From positions 1-38,119 of the forward strand of contig CAMAHD010000007.1 of the NCBI GenBank assembly GCA_945834405.1: a DNA stretch of 38,119 bases, written 5' to 3'. Under the pieces are notes generated by a model that was not told where the DNA came from, searched no databases, and was given only the letters and a program-made list of their open reading frames with translations. The position numbers and the translations under genes are program-made. The stretch comes from an uncultured Prevotella sp. (GTDB lineage Bacteria > Bacteroidota > Bacteroidia > Bacteroidales > Bacteroidaceae). Shown here one piece after another: positions 16,487-24,779 of the stretch. Position 1 is the stretch's first letter, and each line of letters starts with the position of its first letter.

Positions 16487-17803
16487 TTAATTGAAGAGGG
16501 TTTCGCTGAGGCTCTGGAGTGCACGCTTTTTGTCCTCTGCCTTGATGAGGAAGGAAATGTTGTAGTTGGAACCTCCATACGAGATCATGCGTACTGGGAT
16601 GTTTTTCAAAGCCTTGGTTGCGATGGTTTCAAAACCAATGTTGCTCCAGTCGAGGTCGCCAACCACGCAGATGATGCACATGTCGCGGTCGACAGTGACG
16701 GTTCCGTATTTCTTCAACTCATCAACGATGTCATTCAGATGAGAATCATTGTCGATACTCATTGATACTCCTACCTCAGAAGTACATACCATGTCAATGG
16801 CCGTCTGGTTGCTTTCAAAAATCTCGAAGACTTTTCTCAGGAAACCCGTTGCCAACAACATGCGGCTGCTCTTGATCTTGATGGCCGTAATATTGTCTTT
16901 GGCTGCAACAGCCTTGATTTTTCCTGGTTCTGTGGTATTGCTGATGGTGGTTCCCTCTGCTTCGGGTGCCATGGTGTTGAGCAATTTCACCGGAATGCCT
17001 GCGTATTTTGCCGGCTGGATACAGGTAGGATGGAGAATCTTGGCTCCGAAATAGGCAAGCTCTGCTGCCTCCTCAAAGTGTAGCTGGTGAACGGGAGATG
17101 TATGGTCTACAATACGTGGGTCATTATTGTGCATGCCATCAATGTCTGTCCATATCTGGATTTCTTCTGCTCCGATAGCGGCACCAATCAATGAGGCTGT
17201 ATAGTCGCTGCCACCGCGTTGCAGATTGTCAATCTCTCCATAGGCGTTACGGCAGATGAAACCCTGTGTCAGATATACTTGCTTGCCTGGCTGTTGCTCC
17301 ATAATCTCACCCAGCTTCTCCTTGATATACCGAGGGTCTGGCTCGGAGTTCTTGTCGGTGCGCATAAAGTCAAGGGCAGACAGCAGGGTGGCGTTGATAC
17401 CCTGTTCCTTCATATAGTTTACAACCATATTGGTGCTCATGATTTCACCTTGAGCAACGATGTTCTTTTCCTCAAAGCTGGTAAATAATTCTTTGGAGAA
17501 GGAACGGAGGTAATCAAAAACCTCGTGGAGGAACTTGCGAGTGGTATCTTTCCACTCCTGTGTAGAATAGAGCACCTCTACATGCTTCATGTATTTTTCT
17601 TCCAGCTTGTTGATGACCTCGTTAGCTCCGTCTGGATTCTTCTTGTAGAGGTAATTGGAGATTTCAACCAAAGAGTTGGTGGTTCCCGACATGGCAGAGA
17701 GAACCACGAATACCGGTTCGCCGGAAGCTGTTACCAGTTTGCTTACTTCTTTCATGCGGTCGGGTGTTCCTACAGACGTACCGCCGAATTTCATTACTTT
17801 CAT
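16487..17803 (-). CDS. lysC: Aspartokinase (monofunctional)
   Basis: This 438-residue protein starts 'MKVMKFGGTSVG', the ATP-binding start of aspartate kinases. It carries 'FVVLSAMSGTTNSLVEI', 'TQGFICRN', 'GRGGSDYTAS'-type 'QRGGSDYTASLIGAA' and 'QIWTDIDGMHNNDPR'. Two ACT domains fill about residues 305-438 and include 'ISYGGSNYNISFLI'. It phosphorylates aspartate and opens the lysine, threonine and methionine routes. The ACT pair implies feedback control, probably by lysine given the neighbouring lysA. There is no homoserine dehydrogenase fusion. Confidence 0.96.
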   Translation of the reverse strand: MKVMKFGGTSVGTPDRMKEVSKLVTASGEPVFVVLSAMSGTTNSLVEISNYLYKKNPDGANEVINKLEEKYMKHVEVLYSTQEWKDTTRKFLHEVFDYLRSFSKELFTSFEEKNIVAQGEIMSTNMVVNYMKEQGINATLLSALDFMRTDKNSEPDPRYIKEKLGEIMEQQPGKQVYLTQGFICRNAYGEIDNLQRGGSDYTASLIGAAIGAEEIQIWTDIDGMHNNDPRIVDHTSPVHQLHFEEAAELAYFGAKILHPTCIQPAKYAGIPVKLLNTMAPEAEGTTISNTTEPGKIKAVAAKDNITAIKIKSSRMLLATGFLRKVFEIFESNQTAIDMVCTSEVGVSMSIDNDSHLNDIVDELKKYGTVTVDRDMCIICVVGDLDWSNIGFETIATKALKNIPVRMISYGGSNYNISFLIKAEDKKRALQSLSETLFN

Positions 17804-17841
17804 AGTCGTATTTTTTGTTTTTGTCTTTGTCTTATTTCTTT

Positions 17842-18624
17842 CTATACGGACAGGTCTTCACGAGTACTGTAATCCGCGTCGGGACGATTGGCAAGCATTT
17901 CCTTTTCTCTTTCTTCGGCAGTGTCCAGTCCTTCGTCCATCAGTTGGTTATATGTTTCCGTCACCTCCTCGATATGCTGGTCTGCACAACGGTACACAAT
18001 GCCTGGATATTTGCTGAGAAGGGGCAGGTTGTGTGTACTCATGATGACGGCTGTTCCTGTTTGTGCAATTTCTCTGAGCAGGCTGACAATACCTTCGGCT
18101 GTCTCTGGGTCGAGATTGCCAGTGGGTTCGTCCGCGATAATCAAGTCGGGCTTGTTCAAGATAGCTCTTGCAATGGCTATTCGTTGTTGTTCTCCGCCAG
18201 ACAGCTCATGCGGATAGGAGTCTCTCTTGTCTGTCATATCCACGTCGGAGAGCACCTCGTCTATACGCTGCTCGATTTCCTTCTTGTTCTTCCAGCCTGT
18301 AGCTTTCAGTACAAAGCGCAGGTTGTGGTAAACGGTCCTGTCGCTCAGTAGCTGGAAATCTTGAAAGATGATGCCCATCTGACGTCTGAGAGCAGGAATA
18401 TACTTCCTTTTCAGTTTCAAGATATTGTGGTTCAGCACCACAGCCTTTTCTGCGTCCTCTATGTCCAGTTCGAAATAGAGTGTTTTCAGCAAGGTGGATT
18501 TTCCGGAACCTACACGGCCGATGATGTAGATGAATTCTCCTTCATCTACATGGAAATCCACATCCTTGAGAACCAGTTTGTCGTTCTGTTGGCAGATATT
18601 TACTTTTTTGTAGTCGATGAGCAT
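17842..18624 (-). CDS. ftsE: Cell-division ABC transporter ATP-binding protein FtsE
   Basis: This 260-residue ABC ATPase has Walker A 'GRVGSGKST', Q-loop 'IIFQDFQLL', signature 'LSGGEQQRIAIARAIL', Walker B 'LIIADEP' and H-loop 'MSTHN'. The short core, the 'LSDRTVYHNL' region and the overall pattern fit FtsE, which with FtsX controls septal peptidoglycan hydrolases at the inner membrane. FtsE cores are usually about 220-230 residues; here a charged tail of about 35 residues follows ('EREKEMLANRPDADY'). No ftsX lies next to it, so assignment relies on similarity of the ATPase alone. It sits between hisIE (24 bases) and lysC (38 bases). Confidence 0.82.
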   Translation of the reverse strand: MLIDYKKVNICQQNDKLVLKDVDFHVDEGEFIYIIGRVGSGKSTLLKTLYFELDIEDAEKAVVLNHNILKLKRKYIPALRRQMGIIFQDFQLLSDRTVYHNLRFVLKATGWKNKKEIEQRIDEVLSDVDMTDKRDSYPHELSGGEQQRIAIARAILNKPDLIIADEPTGNLDPETAEGIVSLLREIAQTGTAVIMSTHNLPLLSKYPGIVYRCADQHIEEVTETYNQLMDEGLDTAEEREKEMLANRPDADYSTREDLSV

Positions 18625-18648
18625 TTCTTTACCAGCGTCTTTATAGGA

Positions 18649-19263
18649 TTAATGTTTATGCCAGTTGGGGTCGTGGCGCACCTGCAGCTCTTTAGCCAAG
18701 TCCTCGATGCGAAGTCCCTTGGCAGTGAGCAATACGATGAGGTGGTACAGCATGTCAGAACCTTCGTATACGAGTCGTTCGTTCGTGCCATTTACCGCTT
18801 CGATAACAGCCTCAAGAGCTTCTTCTCCAACTTTCTGAGCCATTCTGTTCAGACCGTCTTTGAAAAGAGAAGTGGTGTAGCTTCCTTCCGGCATTTCTTC
18901 GTGTCGCTTGATGATGAAGTCCTGCAACTCACTGAGGAAAAGCAGCGGATTGGCTTCATTCTTCTCCCCCCAGCAGGTGTCTGTACCCAAATGGCAGGTA
19001 GGACCTTGTGGGATGGCTTGTATCAACAGCGTATCGTTGTCGCAGTCAACCTGCATGTTGACGAGATGCAGGAAATGGCCGGATGTTTCCCCTTTAGTCC
19101 AAAGACATTGTCTGCTTCGGCTGTAGAAGGTCACCTTTTTGGTGGCTATGGTTTTTTCGTACGCTTCTTTGTTCATGTAACCAAGCATCAGCACCTTTGC
19201 GGATTTGGCATCTTGGATAATGGCAGGGACCAATCCGTCACCTTTTTGAAAGTCTATTTCCAT
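18649..19263 (-). CDS. hisIE: Bifunctional phosphoribosyl-AMP cyclohydrolase / phosphoribosyl-ATP pyrophosphatase
   Basis: This 204-residue protein is the full HisIE fusion. Residues 1-105 are the cyclohydrolase: 'VLMLGYMNKEAYEKT', 'TFYSRSRQCLWTKGETSGH', zinc and metal ligands 'QVDCDNDTLL', and 'GPTCHLGTDTCW'. Residues 110-204 are the pyrophosphatase: 'SYTTSLFKDGLNRMAQKVGEEA' with acidic metal ligands, and 'LYHLIVLL'. It carries out the second and third steps of histidine synthesis. It is the last his gene of the hisH-A-F-IE block, 32 bases after hisF. hisG, hisD, hisC and hisB are not in the window. Confidence 0.96.
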   Translation of the reverse strand: MEIDFQKGDGLVPAIIQDAKSAKVLMLGYMNKEAYEKTIATKKVTFYSRSRQCLWTKGETSGHFLHLVNMQVDCDNDTLLIQAIPQGPTCHLGTDTCWGEKNEANPLLFLSELQDFIIKRHEEMPEGSYTTSLFKDGLNRMAQKVGEEALEAVIEAVNGTNERLVYEGSDMLYHLIVLLTAKGLRIEDLAKELQVRHDPNWHKH

Positions 19264-19295
19264 CGTTATTTGTTTGATATTGTCGGTTCCTATTC

Positions 19296-20054
19296 TTAAA
19301 GTCTCACATCCACGCCCTCTGTTTTCAGATAACGTTTCAGTTCGGGTATGGGTATCTCGCCGAAGTGAAACACGCTGGCAGCGAGTGCAGCATCTGCATG
19401 ACCAATGGTAAAGGCATCCAGAAAGTGGCGTTTGTTTCCTGCTCCGCCACTGGCGATGATGGGTATGGACAGAGAGTCTGCGAGCTGTGCAAGAGCCTCG
19501 TTGGCATATCCATTCTTGACACCATCATGGTTCATGCTTGTAAACAGAATTTCTCCGGCTCCGCGCTCCTGAGCCTCTTTGGCCCATTCGAAAAGCCCTC
19601 TTTCCGTTCGTTCGCGCCCTCCTTTGAGATAGCAGTGCCATCCGTCTTCATCCAATCGGGCATCAATGGCACATACGCAAACCTGACTTCCGAAACGCTG
19701 GGCAATTTGTTCAATCAGTTCCGGATGGCGGATTGCAGCACTGTTCACGCTGACTTTGTCGGCACCGGCGTACAGCAGCCTTTCCACATCTTGAAGCTCG
19801 TTGATGCCTCCGCCAACGGTAAAGGGGATGTTGATTTCCTGTGCCACTTTGGTCACCATGTCGGCAAAGGTCTTACGGCCTTCAAAACTGGCATTGATGT
19901 CCAGATACACCAACTCGTCAGCACCAGCCTTACTGTATGCTTTTCCCAACTCCACGGGGTCTCCTGCATGGCGTAAGTCTACAAAATTTGTTCCTTTTAC
20001 TGTCTCTCCGTCTTTAACGTCCAGACAGGGTATGATGCGCTTGGCTATTCCCAT
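19296..20054 (-). CDS. hisF: Imidazole glycerol phosphate synthase cyclase subunit
   Basis: This 252-residue TIM barrel begins '[21 protein letters not shown]', with the first catalytic Asp at residue 12. 'CAIDAR' holds the second near residue 130. The two half-barrel phosphate loops 'TVGGGI' and 'IASGGAGN' are both present. It uses ammonia from HisH to form imidazole glycerol phosphate and AICAR. Its start overlaps the hisA stop by 10 bases, which indicates translational coupling. Confidence 0.97.
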   Translation of the reverse strand: MGIAKRIIPCLDVKDGETVKGTNFVDLRHAGDPVELGKAYSKAGADELVYLDINASFEGRKTFADMVTKVAQEINIPFTVGGGINELQDVERLLYAGADKVSVNSAAIRHPELIEQIAQRFGSQVCVCAIDARLDEDGWHCYLKGGRERTERGLFEWAKEAQERGAGEILFTSMNHDGVKNGYANEALAQLADSLSIPIIASGGAGNKRHFLDAFTIGHADAALAASVFHFGEIPIPELKRYLKTEGVDVRL

Positions 20055-20779
20055 GATTTCATCAGTTGCTTACGTAATTCGTCGAGTTTGATTCTGCCTT
20101 CATAGTAGGCTTTTCCGAAGACTACCGACGGTATGCCTTCTTGCTGTAGGGTGACGATGTCCTCATTGCATGAAACACCTCCACTGGCTATGAGATTCAA
20201 GTCGGGATAAGTCTTCATGACCTCCTTATATAACAAGATGGCGGGACCACTCAACGTTCCGTCTTTGGATATCTCAGTGCAGAGAACGTTCTTGACACCT
20301 TTCTGAATGTAATAGTCAAGGAAAGGAAGCAATTCTTCTTCTGAATCTTCTTTCCATCCGTTGACGGATACTTTTCCGTTTCTTACATCAGCTCCAAGAA
20401 TCAGCTTGTCTGCTCCATATTTGTCCAGCCATGAGCAGAACAATTCTTTTTCTTTCACGGCAACAGAGCCGATAGTGACCATGCTGGCACCACAATCAAA
20501 CGCTTTCTTCAAGTCGTCATCACTTTTGATGCCGCCACCGAAATCCACTGTCAGATGGGTGGCCTCTGTTATCTTTTGCAATATACGACCATTGACAATG
20601 TGTTTTTGTTTGGCACCATCCAAATCGACAACGTGGAGCCTCTGAAAACCCTGGGCTTCCAGTTCCTGTGCCACATCGGCTGGATTGTCGTTGTATACGG
20701 TTTGCTGTGCGTAGTCGCCTTTGGTCAGACGTACACATTTTCCGTCAATGATATCTATGGCAGGAATCAGTTGAATCAT
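20045..20779 (-). CDS. hisA: Phosphoribosylformimino-5-aminoimidazole carboxamide ribotide isomerase
   Basis: This 244-residue TIM barrel starts '[21 protein letters not shown]', with catalytic Asp8. The second catalytic Asp stands in '[10 protein letters not shown]', and the phosphate loops are 'DFGGGIKSD' and 'IASGGVS'. It performs the Amadori-type isomerisation of ProFAR. A longer frame reaching 21025 exists but overlaps hisH deeply and begins with non-family sequence. ATG 20779 overlaps the hisH stop by four bases (ATGA) and is clearly the true start. Confidence 0.97.
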   Translation of the reverse strand: MIQLIPAIDIIDGKCVRLTKGDYAQQTVYNDNPADVAQELEAQGFQRLHVVDLDGAKQKHIVNGRILQKITEATHLTVDFGGGIKSDDDLKKAFDCGASMVTIGSVAVKEKELFCSWLDKYGADKLILGADVRNGKVSVNGWKEDSEEELLPFLDYYIQKGVKNVLCTEISKDGTLSGPAILLYKEVMKTYPDLNLIASGGVSCNEDIVTLQQEGIPSVVFGKAYYEGRIKLDELRKQLMKSWE

Positions 20780-21378
20780 AGCTCGATGAAGTTTTTGAGT
20801 ATTCTTTCTCCCACGTCTCCGCTTTTTTCGGGATGGAATTGGGTAGTGTAGAAATTGTCTTTGTTCAGAGCTGCGCTGTACGGCAGTATATAGTTGGCTG
20901 TCGCAATGGTATAAGGGCACAAGGGAACGTAATAGCTGTGGACAAAATAGACGTAGGGAGCTGATTCGTCTTCTCTGACGATATGATTCATGAGAGAAGT
21001 CTTCAGGTCTGTCAGCTTGTTCCATCCCATAGCGGGTACCTTTTCAGAATGGTTGTTGGGTTGAAACCGTCTTACAGTTACGTCAAACACTCCGAGGCAG
21101 TCTGTGTCTCCCTCTTCAGAATGCTTGCACAGCAGTTGCTGTCCGATGCATATTCCCAATACAGGTTGTGTCAGAGAGCATATGACCTCGTCAAGATGGC
21201 GTTGGTGCAGATACTCCATAGCCCCCTTGGCTTCCCCTTGTCCGGGGAACAGTACCTTGTCGGCTTTTCTCAGTGCCACGGCATCATCCGTGAGGAGAGG
21301 GTCTACACCGAGTCTTTTCAGAGCATTGACCACAGAATAGACATTGCCTGCATTATATTTTACGATAGCGATGTTCAT
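20776..21378 (-). CDS. hisH: Imidazole glycerol phosphate synthase glutamine amidotransferase subunit
   Basis: This 200-residue class I amidotransferase has the nucleophile Cys in 'VLGICIGQQLL' and the His-x-Glu pair in 'TTQFHPEKSGDVG'. The N-terminal 'YNAGNVYSVVNALKRLG' and 'LFPGQGEAKGAM' are characteristic of HisH. The usual 'GICLGMQ' reads 'GICIGQQ' here, a mild variation. It hydrolyses glutamine and channels ammonia to HisF. It starts 11 bases after purU and overlaps hisA by four bases. Confidence 0.96.
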   Translation of the reverse strand: MNIAIVKYNAGNVYSVVNALKRLGVDPLLTDDAVALRKADKVLFPGQGEAKGAMEYLHQRHLDEVICSLTQPVLGICIGQQLLCKHSEEGDTDCLGVFDVTVRRFQPNNHSEKVPAMGWNKLTDLKTSLMNHIVREDESAPYVYFVHSYYVPLCPYTIATANYILPYSAALNKDNFYTTQFHPEKSGDVGERILKNFIEL

Positions 21379-21389
21379 TACTCCTGTTA

Positions 21390-22253
21390 TCAGTTGAATA
21401 TGATGGTTTTATTGTGATAGGTGAGAATCTTTCTGGAGATGTGTTTTCTGACGGCACGTGAGAGAACGATTTTCTCCAAGTCTTTACCCTTCAGTACCAG
21501 ACTCTCCGGTGTGTCCTTGTGGGTTATTCGTGTCACATCCTGTTCGATAATAGGACCGGCATCCAGTTCTGCCGTTACATAGTGACTGGTAGCTCCGATG
21601 ATTTTTACGCCACGTTCCCAAGCCTGATGGTAGGGCTTGGCACCTACGAAGGCGGGAAGGAAAGAGTGGTGGATGTTGATGATATGATTGGGGTAGGCCT
21701 TGATCATGTCGTCGCTGATAATCTGCATGTATCTTGCCAAGACGATAAAGGTCACCTTCTCTTTCTTGAGCAGTTCCATTTCTGCCTGTTCTGCCTCAGC
21801 CTTGTTGCTGTGGTCTTTCTTGATGCTCCAAACGTGATAGGGGATGCCAAATTGGTCTGCAACATATCTCAAATCCTCATGGTTGCTGACGATGCATGGA
21901 ATATCCACGTCGTATTCGCCCGCCTTCCATCTGGCCAGCAGGTCATAGAGGCAATGGCTCATCTTGCTGACGAAAATCGCCATTCTTGGGCGTTGGTCAC
22001 TGAAATAGAGGTTGCACTCCATGTTATAGCGGCGAGCATACAGGGTGTCGAAATATTCCAGAATCTTATCTCTTGGAATCAGGAAGTTTTCCAGTTCCCA
22101 TTCCAGACGCATGAAGAACATCCCGTCCTGTCTGTCGACATACTGGTCCAAGTATACGATATTTCCTTGATTGTCGGTGATAAACTTGGTGATTTCAGTG
22201 ATGATGCCCTGCTGGTCGGGGCAGTGCAGAAGTAGTATAGCCGTTGGTTTCAT
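21390..22253 (-). CDS. purU: Formyltetrahydrofolate deformylase
   Basis: In this 287-residue protein, an N-terminal ACT domain at about 1-85 ('LLLHCPDQQGIITEITKFI') is followed by a formyltransferase-fold domain. That domain has 'MAIFVSKMSHCLYDLL', the catalytic-site loop 'NIHHSFLPAFVGAKPYHQA' and 'GATSHYVTAELDAGPIIEQ'. It hydrolyses 10-formyl-THF to formate and THF, balancing one-carbon pools and supplying formate. The ACT domain suggests control by glycine and methionine as in E. coli. It is followed directly by the his block, and both pathways touch AICAR and purine metabolism. Confidence 0.95.
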   Translation of the reverse strand: MKPTAILLLHCPDQQGIITEITKFITDNQGNIVYLDQYVDRQDGMFFMRLEWELENFLIPRDKILEYFDTLYARRYNMECNLYFSDQRPRMAIFVSKMSHCLYDLLARWKAGEYDVDIPCIVSNHEDLRYVADQFGIPYHVWSIKKDHSNKAEAEQAEMELLKKEKVTFIVLARYMQIISDDMIKAYPNHIINIHHSFLPAFVGAKPYHQAWERGVKIIGATSHYVTAELDAGPIIEQDVTRITHKDTPESLVLKGKDLEKIVLSRAVRKHISRKILTYHNKTIIFN

Positions 22254-22271
22254 ATTTTTGGTGCTGGTTGA

Positions 22272-22826
22272 TTAGTCGTTGAAAGTATTTGCTGTGTCCT
22301 CTTCTTCCTCTGGTGTTTTGAGGATGATGCTGGTGGCACCGATGGTAAACAGGGAGCCATTGTGGATGACCCTGCGTTCCCTGTTTCCGAGAATCTCATT
22401 GTCTACAAAGGTTCCTGTATAACTGGGACCGTCTCTGAGGATGTATTTCAGTTTGCCGTGCTTGTCTCTGCTCACATTGATGACGCAGTGAGTGATGTCG
22501 ATACTGGGGTCATTGGTCTCAATAGGAGTGTTGACACCGCTTCCTTTCATGTATCGTCCTATGACGTTGTCGCCCATCTGCAGAGGAAGTACTTGTTTGT
22601 AGTGGAATACGTTTTCGATGACGACGATAGAACCGATGGTGTTGTCCTTGCAGTCGTCTTCAGGTTTTTCCTCTTTCTGTGTAGCTCTTAGTTTAGACAC
22701 ACCGATTCTGATGCCGAACTGTTTGCTGCATTGAGGACATTCAAAAACGAGCGATTGCCCGTTTTCATATTTTGTTTCGTCAAATGTAATGTAGTTGTCA
22801 CATTTGGGACATTTCACTCTTTTCAT
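22272..22826 (-). CDS. Zinc-ribbon plus FHA domain protein
   Basis: In this 184-residue protein, residues 1-40 hold two Cys pairs ('VKCPKCDNYI' and 'FECPQCSKQF') forming a zinc ribbon of the MJ0042 type. Residues 80-170 form a forkhead-associated domain with 'VIGRYMKGSG', 'DPSIDITHCVINV' and 'GTFVDNEIL', which carry the Gly-Arg, Ser-x-x-His and Asn positions used for phosphothreonine binding. It probably reads phosphorylated partners in the cytoplasm, but no Ser/Thr kinase is in the window. It follows the HU/SPOR gene by 54 bases and precedes purU by 18. Confidence 0.88.
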   Translation of the reverse strand: MKRVKCPKCDNYITFDETKYENGQSLVFECPQCSKQFGIRIGVSKLRATQKEEKPEDDCKDNTIGSIVVIENVFHYKQVLPLQMGDNVIGRYMKGSGVNTPIETNDPSIDITHCVINVSRDKHGKLKYILRDGPSYTGTFVDNEILGNRERRVIHNGSLFTIGATSIILKTPEEEEDTANTFND

Positions 22827-22880
22827 TTTGTATATGTGGCCAGTTAATATAAGATGAAAAAGGTGGGATGAGCGCTGATG

Positions 22881-24056
22881 TCATTTCTTTTGGTAAACCC
22901 ACGCCTGCTCAAATTCGTCGTGCATCCGTAGCTTCCGAAGAGCTTCCTGTGCATCACTCTCTGTACTGTATGCACCATATACCACTCTGTTAATCTTGTT
23001 GTGGGTGTAGATGTTGACAGAGTCAATACCTTTCTTTTTCAACTTGTCTATGAATATTTGGGCATTTGCCTGAGTCACTCTGCTTGCCAGTACGATACAG
23101 TAGCTTTTGCTGTTTGTTTCTGCTGTCACTGATACCTCTGGTTTAGTTTCTTCAGCTTTCTGTTCTTTGGCTTGGTTGGGATGTACTTCTGTTTCGTGCT
23201 TGACACCTTCAGTCGGCATCGGTTCAATATCTTCGAGTACGACATCCTCTGCCATAGGCAGCGTTTCCTTGGCGTCGGCGGCAACGTCTTGGTGTGAATG
23301 CTGAGTAATCACCTGAGCAGTGGACATCAGTTCGAGTATGGTTTCGTTGGGTGATTTGCTGATGGCCACGTCAGGATTGCTGTTCTTGACAGGTACAGAT
23401 AAGAGGAAGAACGCGATGACAGCCGCTGCTGTTGCAGCAAAGTTGCGGAGCCACGATACTTTGATGTGAATGGTAGCTTCCTTGTCGTCGTCTTCAGTAT
23501 TGATGACAGTATCTTGCTCGCCTTCTTGAGGTGCTGCGGCTGAGGGTAAATCCACGCTGGGATTTTCAATGGCTTTCTCGTGTTTGGTTTTCTTTTCTAT
23601 GTGGTGCGAGGTAGCTGTCTCCTCAGCGTCTGTTGTCAGCCTTTTCATTTCAAAGGCATTCAAGCCGTAAAGCGAAGGAGAAAGGATGCCAGCCTCGCAA
23701 GGCTCATACTCCAATTTTCCCTCCTTATTTATATATAAGGTGCCAATGTCATGGAGCTCGTACGAACCTGTTGCATCCAGTATTTCTTTCACTTCTGCCA
23801 CTTCTGCCTCTATCCTTCGGGTGGCCTCGGGATAACTGATGTCGTATGCCTCTACGTATGATTGCGCCAGCAGTGAATCGTTGAGAGAAGTGAGTTGGGG
23901 ATTGAATCCAAGAGCTCGCAACGGCGGGAGAAACATGCTGTCTCTCAGGTCGTAGCGTGCTTCGACATGATACGCCATGAACCCTCCTAAACCAGGTACG
24001 ATGACGCAGTCGTTGTTGAGCAATAATATCTCAATATGTCTTTCCAATTCAATCAT
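22881..24056 (-). CDS. HU-CCDC81-like and SPOR domain membrane protein
   Basis: Residues 1-140 of this 391-residue protein fit the HU-CCDC81 pair of Bacteroidota ('IEILLLNNDCVIVPGLGGF', 'LHDIGTLYINKEGKLEY'), an HU-like fold usually thought to serve as a cytoplasmic interaction or nucleoid-binding module. A single membrane segment lies at about 205-223 ('AATAAAVIAFFLLSVPV'). An acidic linker and a C-terminal SPOR domain follow at about 315-389 ('YCIVLASRVTQANAQIFIDKL' part), which binds denuded septal peptidoglycan in the periplasm. The architecture links cytoplasm to division site. ATG 24056 is chosen because the HU fold starts there and because a near-perfect promoter ends six bases upstream, which rules out the longer frame. 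Together with ftsE it suggests a division theme in this run. Confidence 0.9.
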   Translation of the reverse strand: MIELERHIEILLLNNDCVIVPGLGGFMAYHVEARYDLRDSMFLPPLRALGFNPQLTSLNDSLLAQSYVEAYDISYPEATRRIEAEVAEVKEILDATGSYELHDIGTLYINKEGKLEYEPCEAGILSPSLYGLNAFEMKRLTTDAEETATSHHIEKKTKHEKAIENPSVDLPSAAAPQEGEQDTVINTEDDDKEATIHIKVSWLRNFAATAAAVIAFFLLSVPVKNSNPDVAISKSPNETILELMSTAQVITQHSHQDVAADAKETLPMAEDVVLEDIEPMPTEGVKHETEVHPNQAKEQKAEETKPEVSVTAETNSKSYCIVLASRVTQANAQIFIDKLKKKGIDSVNIYTHNKINRVVYGAYSTESDAQEALRKLRMHDEFEQAWVYQKK

Positions 24057-24061
24057 GAGTG

Positions 24062-24093
24062 CAAAGTTACTATTATTTTTGAATATAGACAAA
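24062..24093 (-). promoter_or_regulatory. Complete -33/-7 promoter of the HU/SPOR gene
   Basis: On the minus strand TTTG (24093-24090) and TAACTTTG (24069-24062) are separated by 20 bases, an exact match to the Bacteroidota consensus. The -7 box ends six bases before the ATG at 24056, so transcription should begin at or next to the start codon and give a leaderless or nearly leaderless message. Confidence 0.82.
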
Positions 24094-24151
24094 TAAAATA
24101 GAGGAAAAAGCAAAAAAACAAAAAATCTTTTCTTATTCAAAGAATTATGCT

Positions 24152-24159
24152 TACATTTG
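24152..24159 (+). promoter_or_regulatory. -7 element upstream of rfbC
   Basis: TACATTTG fits TAnnTTTG and ends 27 bases before the rfbC ATG. It is divergent from the HU/SPOR promoter. No TTTG stands at the -33 position. Confidence 0.6.
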
Positions 24160-24186
24160 CAGTCGAAAAACAAAGATATATAAAAG

Positions 24187-24735
24187 ATGGAATTCAAGAA
24201 AACATCCATAGAAGGTGTGTATATTATTGAACCAAAAGTGTTTAATGACGCTCGCGGATATTTCATGGAGGCTTTTAAGCAGTCGGAATTTGACAGCCAT
24301 ATAGCTCCCGTTCATTTTATTCAGGACAATGAGTCTTGTTCGTCCTATGGCGTTCTGCGAGGGTTGCATTTTCAGAAAGGTGAGTTTTCACAGGCAAAGT
24401 TGGTGCGGGTCATCAAGGGCAAGGTGCTTGACGTTGCCGTAGACCTGCGCCGTTCGAGTGCTACCTTTGGTCAGCATGTGATGGTGGAATTGTCGGAGGA
24501 AAACAAGCGGCAGTTCTTCATCCCACGCGGTTTTGCACATGGTTTTTTGGTGCTGAGCGAAGAGGCAATCTTTACTTACAAGGTGGACAATGTCTATGCG
24601 CCACAGGCTGAAGACAGTATTCGATATGATGATCCGGAATTGGGTATTCGGTGGCCTCTGTCATCCGACGAGGTGCTTACCAGTGAGAAGGACTTGAAAG
24701 GTAAATGGTTTAGGGATTCATACGTCTTTGAGTAA
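24187..24735 (+). CDS. rfbC: dTDP-4-dehydrorhamnose 3,5-epimerase
   Basis: This 182-residue cupin enzyme is the expected length. 'YGVLRGLHFQKG' holds catalytic His61, 'VDLRRSSATFG' and 'FFIPRGFAHGFLVLSE' are family signatures, and 'FTYKVDNVYAPQAEDSIRY' carries the catalytic Tyr. It epimerises C3 and C5 of dTDP-4-keto-6-deoxyglucose on the way to dTDP-L-rhamnose for surface polysaccharide. The other rhamnose genes (rfbA, rfbB, rfbD) are not adjacent, so it is a separated member of the pathway. A -7 box stands 28 bases upstream of the ATG. Confidence 0.95.
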   Translation: MEFKKTSIEGVYIIEPKVFNDARGYFMEAFKQSEFDSHIAPVHFIQDNESCSSYGVLRGLHFQKGEFSQAKLVRVIKGKVLDVAVDLRRSSATFGQHVMVELSEENKRQFFIPRGFAHGFLVLSEEAIFTYKVDNVYAPQAEDSIRYDDPELGIRWPLSSDEVLTSEKDLKGKWFRDSYVFE

Positions 24736-24779
24736 TAACGGTCAAGGATAACACGTTTTATTATAGATAATTACGATAA

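Noticed and set aside
18361..19299. 312-residue plus-strand frame
   Set aside because: It lies fully antisense to ftsE and hisIE, whose motifs are complete; no signal of its own.
20780..21025. N-terminal extension of hisA
   Set aside because: It would overlap hisH by about 250 bases; ATGA coupling at 20776-20779 gives the normal start.
21519..22235. 238-residue plus-strand frame
   Set aside because: Antisense to purU, which has all expected motifs.
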